Assembly (NCBI GenBank): GCA_001897435.1
Contig: MKSV01000003.1
Span: 495,393 to 559,392 of the forward strand
Direction: 5' to 3'
Length of the DNA: 64,000 nucleotides
From: Acidobacteriales bacterium 59-55
Lineage (GTDB): Bacteria; Acidobacteriota; Terriglobia; Terriglobales; Acidobacteriaceae
In this document: positions 8,307-18,341 of the stretch, one piece after another
Position numbering within the stretch: position 1 is the first letter of the stretch
Layout: each line of letters starts with the position of its first letter
Notes under the pieces: model-generated
What the model was told of the DNA's origin: nothing
The model's database searches: none
Seen by the model: only the letters and a program-made list of their open reading frames with translations
Program-made: the position numbers and the translations under genes

Positions 8307-8579
8307 TTATTTGGCGGGAGCTACGAATTCCTTGGGCAGCGATCCGCCTTCGCCGAAGAAGAACTCGTTCATCTGCTCGATCAGGAACTCCTGCGCCTCG
8401 CGCGTCCAGGGCTGGAGGCGGTACTCGTTGAGCAGCATCTTCTGGCGCTCCACCCACTCACCCCAGGCCTTTTTTGAGACGTTCTTGTAGATCTTCTGGC
8501 CGAAGTCGGAGTCGAAGGGCGGCTCGTCCAGGCCTTCCAGCTCAGCCTTGTATTTAGTGCAAAAAACCATGTGTGCCAT
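8307..8579 (-). CDS. yggX: Probable Fe(2+)-trafficking protein YggX
   Basis: A 90-residue protein matching YggX throughout: the N-terminal VFCTKYKAELEGL with the single conserved Cys at position 7, then GQKIYKNVSKKAWGEWVERQKMLLNEYRL, and LIEQMNEFFFGEG. In enterobacteria YggX protects Fe-S clusters against oxidative damage and helps iron handling; the biochemical role is still debated. The start ATG at 8579 is preceded by AAGGAG. It lies 63 nt downstream of rnr on the same strand, probably in one transcript. YggX is better known from Proteobacteria but also occurs in Acidobacteriota. Confidence 0.9.
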   Translation of the reverse strand: MAHMVFCTKYKAELEGLDEPPFDSDFGQKIYKNVSKKAWGEWVERQKMLLNEYRLQPWTREAQEFLIEQMNEFFFGEGGSLPKEFVAPAK

Positions 8580-8642
8580 TGGGGTCGAATCTCCTTGGGA
8601 AGGTTTATTTTACGCGATCTCTTCGATACGGGCGGCGCGGCT

Positions 8643-11546
8643 TCAGCTCTTCTTTCGCTTGCCCTTCGACTTCTTATCGCGGGCGCGAACTTTGGCCTTC
8701 GGCTTGGTTTTGGATTTGGCCTTGCCCTTCGACTTCGGGGCGCTTCCGGCCCACGTCCCGGAAGCGGGACGTGGGGCACCCGGTTTTTGGGTGTCCCCTT
8801 CGGCGTCGAGCAGGGCGAACTGGAGGCGCTTCTGCTGGCGGTCGATGCGGTCGAGCAGAACATGAACGCGCTCTCCCATCCTGAAGACGCGGCCGTTGCG
8901 CGCGCCGACGATCTGGCGGTCGGTGTCGCGGAAGAAGTAGCGGTCGTCCGTGAGCGTCGCGATGGGGACAAGGCCTTCGATAAAAAGATCGTCCAGTTCG
9001 ACGAAAAAGCCGTACTTGGTGCAGGAGAGGATGATGGCCTTGAAGTCTTCGCCGACGCGATTCTCCATGAAACGCATCTTCTTCCACTCGATCAACTCGC
9101 GCTCGGCGTCGTCGGCGCGGCGCTCGGCCTGGCTGGATTCGGTGGCGATGGCGGCGATCTCGGACTCGGGAATGGGGGGAAGAAGATTCGTGTCTCCCAC
9201 CCATCGCGATGAGGCTGCGATGGATGGGGCACCCGGGGATTTGCGGCCGGGTGAGGAAGACAAATACGGGGCTCCTTCGCTGCGCTCAGGATGACGGTGG
9301 AGAGCGGAGGTTGACTGAGCACCCGGTTTTTTACCCGGAGCGGCGGTCATCTCGTGCCAGGGCTGGGGCTCGGTGCTGAGGATGGCCGCGCCGTGAGGGT
9401 CCGCGCCGGATTGCAGCAGGTCGCGCAGCAGGCGATGAACGATGAGGTCGGGATAGCGCCGGATCGGCGAGGTGAAGTGCGTGTAGCTGGGCGAGGCCAG
9501 CGCGAAGTGGCCGACGTTCTGCTCGCTGTAGCGGGCCTGCTTGAGCGAGCGCAGCATCAGGTAGGCGAGAATGCGCTCTTCGGGCTTGCCCGCGATCTTC
9601 GCCGTCAGGCGCTGGTACATGCGTGGCGTGACCGGAATGGATTCGGGAACCTCGTGAGTTTTGGCGGTGCGGTCGTTACGGCCGGCGCTGCGCGTGGCTC
9701 GCCGGTCGGACTTCATCTGCATGCGCTTGACCGGCAGGCTGCTGAAGCCGAGCGAGTAGCCGAACTGGCTGGCCGTCTCCTCGAAGTCGACGATGCGTTT
9801 GGGGTCGGGCATCTCATGGATGCGGTAGATGCCGGGGACGCCCTGCGCTTCAATCCAATGCGCCACGCACTCGTTGGCCGAGAGCATGAACTCTTCGATC
9901 AGCCGGTGCGCCCAGCCGCGCTCGGAGCGCACGATGGCCACCATGTCGCCGTCCGGGTCGAACTGGATGACCGGCTCGGGCAGGTCGAAGTCGATGGAGC
10001 CGCGGCGATGGCGCTTGGCGTTGAGTTCGAGCGCGAGCCGGTGCATCTGCTCGAACTCCGGCACCAGCGCGGCAAACTCGGCACGAACGGCGTCGTCGCC
10101 GTCGAGGATGGCCTGGACCTGCGTGTAGGTCATGCGCCGCGCGCTACGGATCAGGCCCTCGCACAGCTCATAGCCGAGGACTTCGCCCTGGGCGTCGATC
10201 TCCATGAGGCAGCTCAGGACGAAGCGGTCCTCGTCGGGCCGCAGGCTGCACGCGCCGCTCGAAAGCTCCTGCGGCAGCATGGGGATGGCGCGGTCGGGAA
10301 AATAGACCGAGGTGCCGCGCAGGCGCGCTTCGAGGTCGAGCGCCGTTCCGGGGCGGACGTAGTGGCTGACATCGGCGATGTGCACCTGGAGCTGTAGATT
10401 GCCGTTCGCAAGCGGCTGGACGAAGACGGCGTCGTCGAAGTCGCGGGCGCTTTCGCCATCGATGGTGACGATGCCAAGGCCGCGGAAGTCGCGGCGGGTG
10501 CCGGGGGAAGTTGCGGGTTTAGTGGAAACCCAGGTCCCAGAATCGGGACCTGGGGCACCCGGTTTCATGGTGGGGTTTAATGTTGGGAGCAACTCGATGG
10601 GCTCGGCGGAGGCGGCAGTCGCTTCGGCGAGCACATTGTCCGGAAAGGTGTGAGGAAGGTGGTGCTTGCGGATGACGATCTCGACATCGACCCCAAAGGC
10701 GTCGGGCGGCCCCAGCACTTCGAGGATGCGGCCGCGGGCCGGACGCCCGGAGGTGGGAAAGTCGGTGATCTCGATATCGACGGCAAGCCCTTCGAGCGGC
10801 TGGCGCGGGTCCAGATCCTCCGACCAGTGTCTCTGCTGCGCCTGCGCCTCCTCGCCCATCACGCGATGCGGCGTCTCGGTCGGCGTCGCCGGAAGTTCAG
10901 CGCCCTCCGGAATAAGGATGGCCTGCGTCATGCGCTCGTCGAGCGGGGTGACGTAGTCGCCGTTGACAAACGGGGTGTGCTCCCATGCGTTCACGCGTCC
11001 GCGTGACTGCGCATAGTGGAAGATGCCGACGACCGTCGGATTACGGCGCGTCAGCACGCGGGCAACACGGCCTGAGCGCCTGGGCTTGCCATCTAACCCC
11101 GGGCGACCCGGCGGCGCTTCGTCCACCAGGACTTCATCGCCCTGCATGGCTCCGTTCAGCTCGTCGGGTGGGATGAAGAGATCGTCTTCGCGGCTGGTGC
11201 TCTGGTTGGGACGGACGAAGGCGTAGCCGTCGCGGTGCAGATCGATCCTGCCGGCGACCAGGTGATCGCGAGTGGCGCGATGCCCTATGGACTGATCGCC
11301 GTTGCGTGATGGACGGGCCGTCTTCTCCGGCACGGCGACTGGCAGGCTCCACTGCTCTGCGTCGATCTTGACCAGCTCTCCGCGGGCAGTGATACGGGCA
11401 AGCTGCTCCAGCAGCAGGCGGCGCTCGCGGCCTCCGCCCAAGCCAAACTCGCGGATAAGCTGCTTGTATCCCGCACGATGACCGGGTGAGCGCTCGATCC
11501 GCCCAATCAGTTCACGATCTGTTCGAGGGTAAGGTGTCCTGGCCAT
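8643..11546 (-). CDS. rnr: Ribonuclease R with palindrome-derived insertions
   Basis: A 967-residue 3'-5' exoribonuclease of the RNB/RNase II family. N-terminal winged-helix-like and cold-shock segments (HRDGYAFVRPN, DEVLVDEAPPGRPG) are followed by the RNB catalytic domain beginning VTIDGESARDFDDAVFV, whose Asp cluster binds Mg; HIADVSHYV and FTSPIRRYPDLIVHRLL are family hallmarks. An S1 domain (YGFFVELDDLFIEGLVPIA) precedes a Lys/Arg-rich tail (KSKGKAKSKTKPKAK) typical of RNase R. It is longer than the usual 750-850 residues: three short segments (near residues 328-340, 734-785 and 917-932) are encoded by palindromic repeat elements in frame. It is probably cotranscribed with yggX. Confidence 0.93.
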   Translation of the reverse strand: MARTPYPRTDRELIGRIERSPGHRAGYKQLIREFGLGGGRERRLLLEQLARITARGELVKIDAEQWSLPVAVPEKTARPSRNGDQSIGHRATRDHLVAGRIDLHRDGYAFVRPNQSTSREDDLFIPPDELNGAMQGDEVLVDEAPPGRPGLDGKPRRSGRVARVLTRRNPTVVGIFHYAQSRGRVNAWEHTPFVNGDYVTPLDERMTQAILIPEGAELPATPTETPHRVMGEEAQAQQRHWSEDLDPRQPLEGLAVDIEITDFPTSGRPARGRILEVLGPPDAFGVDVEIVIRKHHLPHTFPDNVLAEATAASAEPIELLPTLNPTMKPGAPGPDSGTWVSTKPATSPGTRRDFRGLGIVTIDGESARDFDDAVFVQPLANGNLQLQVHIADVSHYVRPGTALDLEARLRGTSVYFPDRAIPMLPQELSSGACSLRPDEDRFVLSCLMEIDAQGEVLGYELCEGLIRSARRMTYTQVQAILDGDDAVRAEFAALVPEFEQMHRLALELNAKRHRRGSIDFDLPEPVIQFDPDGDMVAIVRSERGWAHRLIEEFMLSANECVAHWIEAQGVPGIYRIHEMPDPKRIVDFEETASQFGYSLGFSSLPVKRMQMKSDRRATRSAGRNDRTAKTHEVPESIPVTPRMYQRLTAKIAGKPEERILAYLMLRSLKQARYSEQNVGHFALASPSYTHFTSPIRRYPDLIVHRLLRDLLQSGADPHGAAILSTEPQPWHEMTAAPGKKPGAQSTSALHRHPERSEGAPYLSSSPGRKSPGAPSIAASSRWVGDTNLLPPIPESEIAAIATESSQAERRADDAERELIEWKKMRFMENRVGEDFKAIILSCTKYGFFVELDDLFIEGLVPIATLTDDRYFFRDTDRQIVGARNGRVFRMGERVHVLLDRIDRQQKRLQFALLDAEGDTQKPGAPRPASGTWAGSAPKSKGKAKSKTKPKAKVRARDKKSKGKRKKS
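8750..8797. repeat. GGTGCCCCACGTCCC-type palindrome inside rnr (C-terminal tail)
   Basis: CCCACGTCCCG (8750-8760) pairs with CGGGACGTGGG (8765-8775), followed by a second hairpin GGCACCC/GGGTGTCC. It encodes the RNase R segment TQKPGAPRPASGTWAG between the S1 domain and the basic tail without breaking the frame. Confidence 0.85.
9195..9298. repeat. Composite palindromic insertion inside rnr
   Basis: Three units lie back to back: TCCCACCCATCGC/GCGATGGATGGGG (9195-9229, 11 of 13 pairs), CACCCGG/CCGGGTG (9230-9253), and an AAATACGGGG...CAGGATGACGG unit (about 9261-9296) resembling the GAAATACAGGG family. Together they encode a roughly 50-residue Ser/Pro/Gly-rich linker (including HPERSEGAPYLSS) between the RNB core and its C-terminal helix. 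Confidence 0.8.
10529..10560. repeat. GGTGCCCCA-type palindrome inside rnr (before the RNB domain)
   Basis: CCCAGGTCCC (10529-10538) pairs with GGGACCTGGG (10545-10554), followed by GCACCC. It encodes KPGAPGPDSGTWVS in the linker just ahead of the RNB catalytic domain. Confidence 0.85.
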
Positions 11547-11573
11547 CTGATTTTTAGGATATAGGACGGCCGC

Positions 11574-12383
11574 TTACTTCTTCGGCTTCGACATCTCCGC
11601 CGCCTGCTCAAGCGTGGTGCCTACGGGTACCTGGGTAAACTCCGTCTGCACCTCGTCCTGCTGCTGGCCGATGTTTTTAAACAGGAGAGCCTTGCCGACG
11701 ATATGCACATGCGTCTCGGTGATCTGCCACAGCCCCGGCTTCAGCTCGCGCCGTTCCACGCGAAAGGTACCACCCTGTTTCAACCGTCCCAGCAGTCCCC
11801 AGCCGAAGGTCACATCGCGCGTCAGCTTGCCGCTGATGGTCTTGATGCGATGTTGTTTCTTATCGACCACCAGTTCGCCCGCCATCGCGCTGAGCACACG
11901 CGACTGCATGTTAGGAGGACTGAAGTCGGGGTTGGGAGCGAAGGACAGCGTGATCGCGTCTCCATTGTCGTTGGCGACCTTCCACGTAAACGCGGTCGGC
12001 AGCATGTCGAGCAGCTCCGCGGCGCTCTTGTCGTCCGACGCTCCATCCTTCTTCTGCTTCGCCAGCTTCTCCGGGCTATGAATAAAACTCTGAATGCGGG
12101 CCTCTTCCGCCTGCGCTTCGGCAGCGGTCAAAGACTGGCCGTTCTTCTCGACCAGGCGCTTGACCGAACCCTCTGCGGTCTGCACCACGATGGAGGTCTT
12201 CCTCTCGATGTGCTGCTCATCGCGATATCGCCACAAGCTGTGGTCGTTACGGGCGGCGGCCAGCTCCGTGGTGACCGCCGTCTGCACGATCTGATTGGTG
12301 TCCTCCGCGTGAAGCGGCAGAGCAACAAAGAGAACCAGGACAGCGCAGCAGGCGAAGAACTTGGAGCAGGTCGAAATACGCAT
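11574..12383 (-). CDS. Secreted protein of unknown function
   Basis: About 270 residues, with an N-terminal signal peptide (MRISTCSKFFACCAVLVLFV, cleavage near LHAED). The mature protein is rich in charged helices (HIERKTSIVVQTAEGSVKRLV, AEAQAEEARIQSFIHSPEKL) followed by beta-rich C-terminal segments (FTWKVANDNGDAITLSFAPN, RIKTISGKLTRDVTFGWGLL, TFRVERRELKPGLWQITETH) that read like an outer-membrane lipoprotein-sorting or LolA-like sheet. I do not recognise a named family. The start could be GTG at 12407, eight codons upstream; the ATG at 12383 gives the cleaner signal peptide. It sits between tyrS and rnr, all on the minus strand. Confidence 0.65.
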   Translation of the reverse strand: MRISTCSKFFACCAVLVLFVALPLHAEDTNQIVQTAVTTELAAARNDHSLWRYRDEQHIERKTSIVVQTAEGSVKRLVEKNGQSLTAAEAQAEEARIQSFIHSPEKLAKQKKDGASDDKSAAELLDMLPTAFTWKVANDNGDAITLSFAPNPDFSPPNMQSRVLSAMAGELVVDKKQHRIKTISGKLTRDVTFGWGLLGRLKQGGTFRVERRELKPGLWQITETHVHIVGKALLFKNIGQQQDEVQTEFTQVPVGTTLEQAAEMSKPKK

Positions 12384-12447
12384 AGCAGTAGGATGCCATC
12401 CTTTCACGCAGGTTTGTGCCGGAATTGCGCTTTGGCTCGTAACTAAC

Positions 12448-13710
12448 TCATTGCGTCACAGTTACAGCCTTGGCTCGTTTCCCCAGCCGAAGCGTGAGTC
12501 TCGCAGGCAGCGCCTCAAGCGTCAGCATGGCGTCGCGATGAACCTCGGTGCCGACACGGACCGCGCCCTCGCCCAGCTTGCGCGTCGCCTCGCTGGCGGA
12601 AGCGGCAAGCCCGGCCTGCGCCAGCAGCTTCGACATCCGCACCGTGTTCGATGCGGTCCCAGCGACGGCAGCGTAGCTCACGGCAACCTCTTCGAGATCG
12701 TCCGCGACGGCGCGCTGCTGAAACTGCTTTGCCCAGTTCTCCGCCGCCGAGTCCGCCTCCGCCGCCGAATGAAAATCGGCGGTGATGGCGTGGGCGAGAT
12801 TCTTCTTCGCCTGCATCGGATGCAGACTGCCGCCGTCGACCTCGGCACGCATCTGCGCAATCTCCGACTGGCGGAGATCGGTGAGCAGCGTCCAGTACTT
12901 CCACATCAGCTCGTCGGAGATCGACATCAGCTTGCCATACATCTCGGAGGCGGGCTCGTGGATGCCGATGGCGTTGTTGAGCGACTTTGACATCTTCTGC
13001 ACGCCGTCCAGGCCTTCGAGGATCGGCACCATCAGCGCAATCTGCTGTGGCTGGCCCTCCTTGCGCTGGAGTTCACGGCCCATCAACAGGTTGAACTTCT
13101 GGTCCGTTCCTCCCAGTTCCACATCCGCGTGCAGCATGACCGAATCGTACCCTTGAGCCAGCGGATACAGCAGTTCGTGGATAGAGATATCTTGTTCAGC
13201 CCTGAACCGTGTCAGAAAATCCTTTCGATCCAGCATCTGGGACAGCGTTACCTTGGCCGACAGACCGATCAGTCCCGCATACCCCAGCTTGTCGAGCCAC
13301 TCGGAGTTATAGCGGACCTCGGTCTTCGCGGGGTCGAGAATCTTGAACACCTGCTCCTTGTACGTCTCGGCGTTAACGGAGATCTGCTCGGGCGTCAGCG
13401 GCTTGCGGGTGACGTTGCGGCCGGTGGGGTCGCCGATCAAGGCGGTCGAGTCGCCGATCAGAAAGATGACCGTATGCCCAAGCTGCTGGAAGTGCCGCAG
13501 CTTGCGGATGAGCACGGTGTGACCAAGGTGCAGGTCGGGAGCCGTGGGATCGAAGCCCGCCTTGATGCGCATCGGCTTGCCCGAGGCGATGGACTGCCGG
13601 ATGCGCTCCTTGAGAGCGTCCAGAGGGATGATCTCGGCAGCGCCCTTGGTGATGAGGTCAAGCTGGTCTTCAAGCGACGGGAACGCACTAAGCAATTGTG
13701 ACAAAATCAT
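12448..13710 (-). CDS. tyrS: Tyrosine-tRNA ligase
   Basis: A 420-residue class I aminoacyl-tRNA synthetase. The HIGH signature is HLGH at residues 61-64 and the KMSKS signature is exact at 239-243 ([10 protein letters not shown]). [51 protein letters not shown] and the C-terminal S4-like domain ([14 protein letters not shown]) identify TyrRS of the TyrZ-like branch rather than the GFDPTADSLHIGH E. coli type. The start is the ATG at 13710, with an AAGGA immediately upstream and a TTTAAT hexamer before it. The product charges tRNA-Tyr in the cytoplasm. The GIY-YIG gene lies 31 nt upstream on the same strand. Confidence 0.95.
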   Translation of the reverse strand: MILSQLLSAFPSLEDQLDLITKGAAEIIPLDALKERIRQSIASGKPMRIKAGFDPTAPDLHLGHTVLIRKLRHFQQLGHTVIFLIGDSTALIGDPTGRNVTRKPLTPEQISVNAETYKEQVFKILDPAKTEVRYNSEWLDKLGYAGLIGLSAKVTLSQMLDRKDFLTRFRAEQDISIHELLYPLAQGYDSVMLHADVELGGTDQKFNLLMGRELQRKEGQPQQIALMVPILEGLDGVQKMSKSLNNAIGIHEPASEMYGKLMSISDELMWKYWTLLTDLRQSEIAQMRAEVDGGSLHPMQAKKNLAHAITADFHSAAEADSAAENWAKQFQQRAVADDLEEVAVSYAAVAGTASNTVRMSKLLAQAGLAASASEATRKLGEGAVRVGTEVHRDAMLTLEALPARLTLRLGKRAKAVTVTQ

Positions 13711-13741
13711 TCCTTAAATTAAATCTGAGCTTTGATCTGAA

Positions 13742-14287
13742 TTATTTACCCTTTGATCTTCCAATCAAAGAGTCGAGCTTCCGCTCAATCTCTTCAAGTC
13801 GGTCATCGGTATCTCTTAAAGGAGCATTTGGCTGTGATTGTAAAAAATGCGTCGCGCCCTTCAACTTTTCCCTGCGCGAATTAAGTCGGGGATCGATCAC
13901 TACGATCAAGAGTGCCTCTAAAGTCTCAATTAAAGCCTCTGCATCAGATATTTTTACGCTTTTTTGAAGTTCATCTTCGATTCCAAACCAAGAAAAGCTA
14001 TCCCACCTAGGACCTTTGCGTCGTGAATCTCTGTGAAGTTGGAGCCGTCGTCCTATCGATTGCTTGAAAGCTTTGCCCACATAGACTGGTAAGTATTCTT
14101 TATAGAGGACATATACCCCTTTTTCATTCCAGACATTTATGTCTAAAGATTTTTTACTTTTGCTTTCCTTACCAAGTAAACACTTGCCCCTCCTCCAATT
14201 CACTAAATCAGGGTTCCAAAATTCTCCGTATCGGCGAATCAGAGTCGGAACTCTTCCAGAATCTTCATCCATCTCTTCCATTCTCAT
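13742..14287 (-). CDS. GIY-YIG-like nuclease domain protein, low-GC
   Basis: A 181-residue protein. The segment KGVYVLYKEYLPVYVGKAFKQ...IGRRLQLH reads as a GIY-YIG core: the two strands GVYVLY and VYVGKA replace 'GIYxIxxxxxxxYIG', followed by the conserved Arg-containing helix; ALIETLEALLI supplies the later Glu. The C-terminus has a short charged coiled coil (RDTDDRLEEIERKLDSLIGR). GIY-YIG domains cut DNA in repair, mobile elements or restriction; the role here is unknown. The start at 14287 follows an AGAGG. Base composition is markedly lower in GC than the surrounding genes, suggesting acquisition. Confidence 0.65.
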   Translation of the reverse strand: MRMEEMDEDSGRVPTLIRRYGEFWNPDLVNWRRGKCLLGKESKSKKSLDINVWNEKGVYVLYKEYLPVYVGKAFKQSIGRRLQLHRDSRRKGPRWDSFSWFGIEDELQKSVKISDAEALIETLEALLIVVIDPRLNSRREKLKGATHFLQSQPNAPLRDTDDRLEEIERKLDSLIGRSKGK

Positions 14288-14380
14288 TCCTCGACCTCTT
14301 CTTAGAATAATTTCACAGTGACCGAGGCTGTTGAATATCGTTCTTTGTCGGCCGCTCCCGGGGAGGCCTTCCGGGGAAGG

Positions 14381-14438
14381 CGAAATACAGAAATCCCTCC
14401 GCTACGGCAGCAAACTGCGCATCCTTCGGAGATGACGT
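14381..14438 (+). repeat. GAAATACAG...GAGATGACGT repeat, degenerate copy
   Basis: It begins CGAAATACAGAAATCCCTCC and ends TCGGAGATGACGT, with a decayed central hairpin. It lies upstream of the YjbR-like gene. Confidence 0.6.
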
Positions 14439-14542
14439 TTCTGGAGGCGATGGACGGAGGATCGATGGGAATCCAGATTTTTACTTTTGATCTCCGCCGT
14501 TGCTGCGCAAATCCTCGTCCGCCGCCTTCTATACTTTTCCCC

Positions 14543-14983
14543 ATGGACGTCGAACGCATTCGCGCCTTCCTCCTCTCGCTTCCTCACGTGGTCGAAACCG
14601 AACAGTTCGGCGGCCTCGTCTTCTGGGTCGGCGACAAGGCTCTCGGCGGCAAGATGTTCGCCATGGTCAAGCTCGAACAGGACAGCGGTCGGCCGCGCGT
14701 CATCTCCTACCCGGCCGGGGCCGAGCGCTATCCCGATCTGCTGGAGATCGACGGCATTTACCCCGCGCCCTATGTCGCCCGCATCTTCTGGGTGGCGGCG
14801 GAGCGCTGGAGCGTCTTCCGCACGCCGGAGTGGGAGGAGCAGCTTCGGACGGCCCACGAGCTGACCTTTGCGAAGCTTCCGCCCAAGGTGCGGACGGCGC
14901 TGGCTTTACCGGCGGCGAAGCAAAAGCGGCTGATCGCGGAATATAGAAAGGCCGACCGCAGAAAATCGCTTGCTTCACGGTAG
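14543..14983 (+). CDS. MmcQ/YjbR-family (DUF419) protein
   Basis: A 146-residue cytoplasmic protein. It begins MDVERIRAFLLSLPHVVETE, with the family pattern 'L.LP.V.E...F....F.V..K.FA....', continued here as FWVGDKALGGKMFAMVKLE and later APYVARIFWVAAERW (usually 'P.....W.....') and ending in helices. The family adopts a double-wing DNA-binding-like (CyaY-like) fold; the function is not established. The start is the ATG at 14543, since the upstream open frame runs through a degenerate repeat. The next gene, rmuC, starts 45 nt downstream on the same strand. Confidence 0.75.
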   Translation: MDVERIRAFLLSLPHVVETEQFGGLVFWVGDKALGGKMFAMVKLEQDSGRPRVISYPAGAERYPDLLEIDGIYPAPYVARIFWVAAERWSVFRTPEWEEQLRTAHELTFAKLPPKVRTALALPAAKQKRLIAEYRKADRRKSLASR

Positions 14984-15028
14984 GCACCCGGCAGGACGAA
15001 TGCTATCCTGTGGGCGAAGGAAAAACGA

Positions 15029-16516
15029 ATGTTGATCGCACTGCTTGTTGTCGAGATCGTTACTCTGCTGGCCATCGTCTTTCTGCTGCTGCGCAGGCAG
15101 CAGGGACCGGACGCCCGGCTGGGGCAGGTGCCCGACCAGCTCACGCGGCTCGATGCCCGCAACGCGGCGCTCGATGACCATATCCGCGGCGCTTTCGCGC
15201 AGATGCGCACCGACATTGCTTCTGAGGCCCAGCGAACGCGCGAGGCCAGCGAAACCGCCTTTGCCGCGCTGCGCATAGAGATTACCGGCAGCATCGCCAC
15301 GCTGGGGCAGACGCTCCAGACCGGGCTGGCCGGATTTCGCAGCGACAACAAGACCTCCGACGACCAGCTCCGCAGCGCCGTGCAGAGCCAGATGGACGGC
15401 ATCACGCAGCGCATCGCTGCCTTTACAGCGGAGACGAATCTTCAGCACACCAACCTGCGCGAGTCGCTCAACGCCAAGCTCGGGGAGTTGATGGCGAGCA
15501 ATACCGGCCTGCAGAACCAGCTTCGCACCGCCGTCGAAGAGCGCCTCGGCAAGCTGAACGAGGACAACTCCAAGGAACTCGAAAAGATGCGCCAGACGGT
15601 CGACGAGAAGCTCAACGCCACCCTGCAGACGCGGCTTACGGAGAGCTTTGGCCAGGTGACCGACCAGCTCAACAAGGTGCATACCGGGCTGGGCGAGATG
15701 ACCAAGCTCTCGGACGGCGTCAACGACCTGAGCCGTATCTTCACCAACGTCAAGGCTCGCGGCGGCTTTGCCGAAGTGCAGCTTGGCATGTTGCTCGAAC
15801 AGATGCTCGCGCCCAGCCAGTTCATCCGCAACGCCAAGGTCAAGGAGGGCACGCAGGAGGTGGTCGAGTTTGCCGTGCGTTTCCCCGGCCATGCAGGCGA
15901 GACGCTGCTGCCGATCGACGCCAAGTTTCCGCGCGAGGACTGGGAGCGGCTCGAAAACGCCTACGAGAGCAACGTCCCGGAGAATGTCCTCGCCGCCAGC
16001 AAGGCCTTCGAGGCCGCGATCCGCACCGAGGGCGAGCGCATCTGCAAGAAGTACATCAACCCGCCGGTCACCACGCCCCACGCCATCATGTTTCTTCCGA
16101 CCGAGGGCCTGTACGCCGAGGTGATGCGGCGCGACGCGTTGCAGGCGGAGATTCAGTCCCGGTGCCACGTCACCATCGCCGGGCCGAGCACCCTCTCCGC
16201 CATTCTCACCAGCTTTCAGATGGGCTTCCAGATGCTTGCCATTCAGGAGAAAGGCGATGAGGTGTGGAAGGTGCTGGAGGGCACAAAGCGCGAGTTCAAC
16301 ACCTTTGAGACCCTGATGAACAGGATGGAGACCCAGGTGGGCACGGTGCAAAATACCATTCAGAAGCTCGGCGTTCGCACCCGCGCCATCAACCGTACCC
16401 TGCGCGAAGTAGGCGAGTTAGACGCGGGAGCGGCCGCGGCGAACCTGATCGGCATCGAAGAAAGCAACGGAATCGCGCCGCTGCTTGCCGCATCCGCTCA
16501 TGATGAACATGAATGA
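15029..16516 (+). CDS. rmuC: DNA recombination protein RmuC
   Basis: A 495-residue protein with an N-terminal membrane helix (LIALLVVEIVTLLAIVFLLL), a long coiled-coil region (about residues 40-230, rich in A/Q/E/K/T heptads such as LNEDNSKELEKMRQTVDEKL), and a C-terminal nuclease-like RmuC domain: FTNVKARGGFAEVQLGMLLEQML, LLPIDAKFPREDWERLE, and TTPHAIMFLPTEGLYAEV. RmuC limits recombination between inverted repeats in E. coli and its fold resembles restriction endonucleases; the DAKFP segment holds candidate catalytic residues. Length and layout match the family. Confidence 0.92.
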   Translation: MLIALLVVEIVTLLAIVFLLLRRQQGPDARLGQVPDQLTRLDARNAALDDHIRGAFAQMRTDIASEAQRTREASETAFAALRIEITGSIATLGQTLQTGLAGFRSDNKTSDDQLRSAVQSQMDGITQRIAAFTAETNLQHTNLRESLNAKLGELMASNTGLQNQLRTAVEERLGKLNEDNSKELEKMRQTVDEKLNATLQTRLTESFGQVTDQLNKVHTGLGEMTKLSDGVNDLSRIFTNVKARGGFAEVQLGMLLEQMLAPSQFIRNAKVKEGTQEVVEFAVRFPGHAGETLLPIDAKFPREDWERLENAYESNVPENVLAASKAFEAAIRTEGERICKKYINPPVTTPHAIMFLPTEGLYAEVMRRDALQAEIQSRCHVTIAGPSTLSAILTSFQMGFQMLAIQEKGDEVWKVLEGTKREFNTFETLMNRMETQVGTVQNTIQKLGVRTRAINRTLREVGELDAGAAAANLIGIEESNGIAPLLAASAHDEHE

Positions 16517-16663
16517 ATAAGGGTATTGGATCGGAATAGCCCCGTCACACGAGGCCTGGTTTGCTTTACACTCTCCTAGGCGCTCAGTATTCTTGAGCAT
16601 AGCTGTGTTGACTACGCGCATGGGCACCGGATTTTTGATTGCAGACGTAAACAGGAGAAACAA
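16517..16663 (+). promoter_or_regulatory. Upstream region of acpP-fabF
   Basis: Non-coding. A TTGACT hexamer (about 16605) with AT-rich ATTTTTGATT about 17 nt downstream is a possible promoter, and AACAGGAG gives a strong ribosome binding site for acpP. GCTCA...TGAGC around 16581-16600 forms a small hairpin. Confidence 0.35.
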
Positions 16664-16909
16664 ATGGCCGCAGTAGATGAAAAAGTAAAGCAGATCATCG
16701 TCGAGCAACTTCAGGTGGATGAAGCAGAAGTCACCCCGGGCGCAAGCTTCCAGGAAGATCTTGGAGCCGACTCCCTCGACGTCGTCGAGCTTGTGATGCA
16801 GTTCGAGGAAGCCTTTGACATCCAGATCCCGGACGAAGACGCCGAGAAGATCAAGACCGTCAAGGACGCCATCGACTACATCGAAAAGAACCAGAAGGCG
16901 GCCAAGTAA
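16664..16909 (+). CDS. acpP: Acyl carrier protein
   Basis: An 81-residue acidic four-helix protein. The phosphopantetheine attachment site is the Ser at position 37 in [15 protein letters not shown], identical to the family consensus. ACP carries growing acyl chains in type II fatty acid synthesis in the cytoplasm. The start ATG follows AACAGGAGAAACAA, a strong ribosome binding site. It is followed 3 nt later by fabF, so the two form a tight operon and their products interact directly. Confidence 0.97.
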   Translation: MAAVDEKVKQIIVEQLQVDEAEVTPGASFQEDLGADSLDVVELVMQFEEAFDIQIPDEDAEKIKTVKDAIDYIEKNQKAAK

Positions 16910-16912
16910 ACA

Positions 16913-18163
<1,251 letters not shown>

Positions 18164-18184
18164 CCATCTGGAAATCAGCAATAT

Positions 18185-18215
18185 AAAGGGAGTGGCCGCG
18201 ATGGCCGCTCCTTTT
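18185..18215 (+). terminator. Rho-independent terminator of acpP-fabF
   Basis: AAAGGGAGTGGCC pairs with GGCCGCTCCTTTT (13 bp, two G.U pairs) around a GCGAT loop and runs into TTTT, 22 nt after the fabF stop. Confidence 0.85.
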
Positions 18216-18275
18216 GCCGTTAAGTTAAGTCGCCTTCAAGTCCCCGGCATCACCACAGGGAGTTCTGAAAAAGAT

Positions 18276-18334
18276 TTGACAACCCTGAATCGTTTGCCTT
18301 ATTTAACTTATCTGTTATTTATCAAGGAAGTTAA
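18276..18334 (+). promoter_or_regulatory. Promoter and possible operator of the arsR-like gene
   Basis: A consensus TTGACA (18276-18281) is followed by TTATTT/TATTTA at 17-18 nt spacing. The inverted repeat TTAACTT (18303-18309) / AAGTTAA (18328-18334) overlaps the predicted start of transcription and the AAGGAAG ribosome binding site, so it could be an autoregulatory operator. Confidence 0.5.
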
Positions 18335-18341
18335 TTACATA

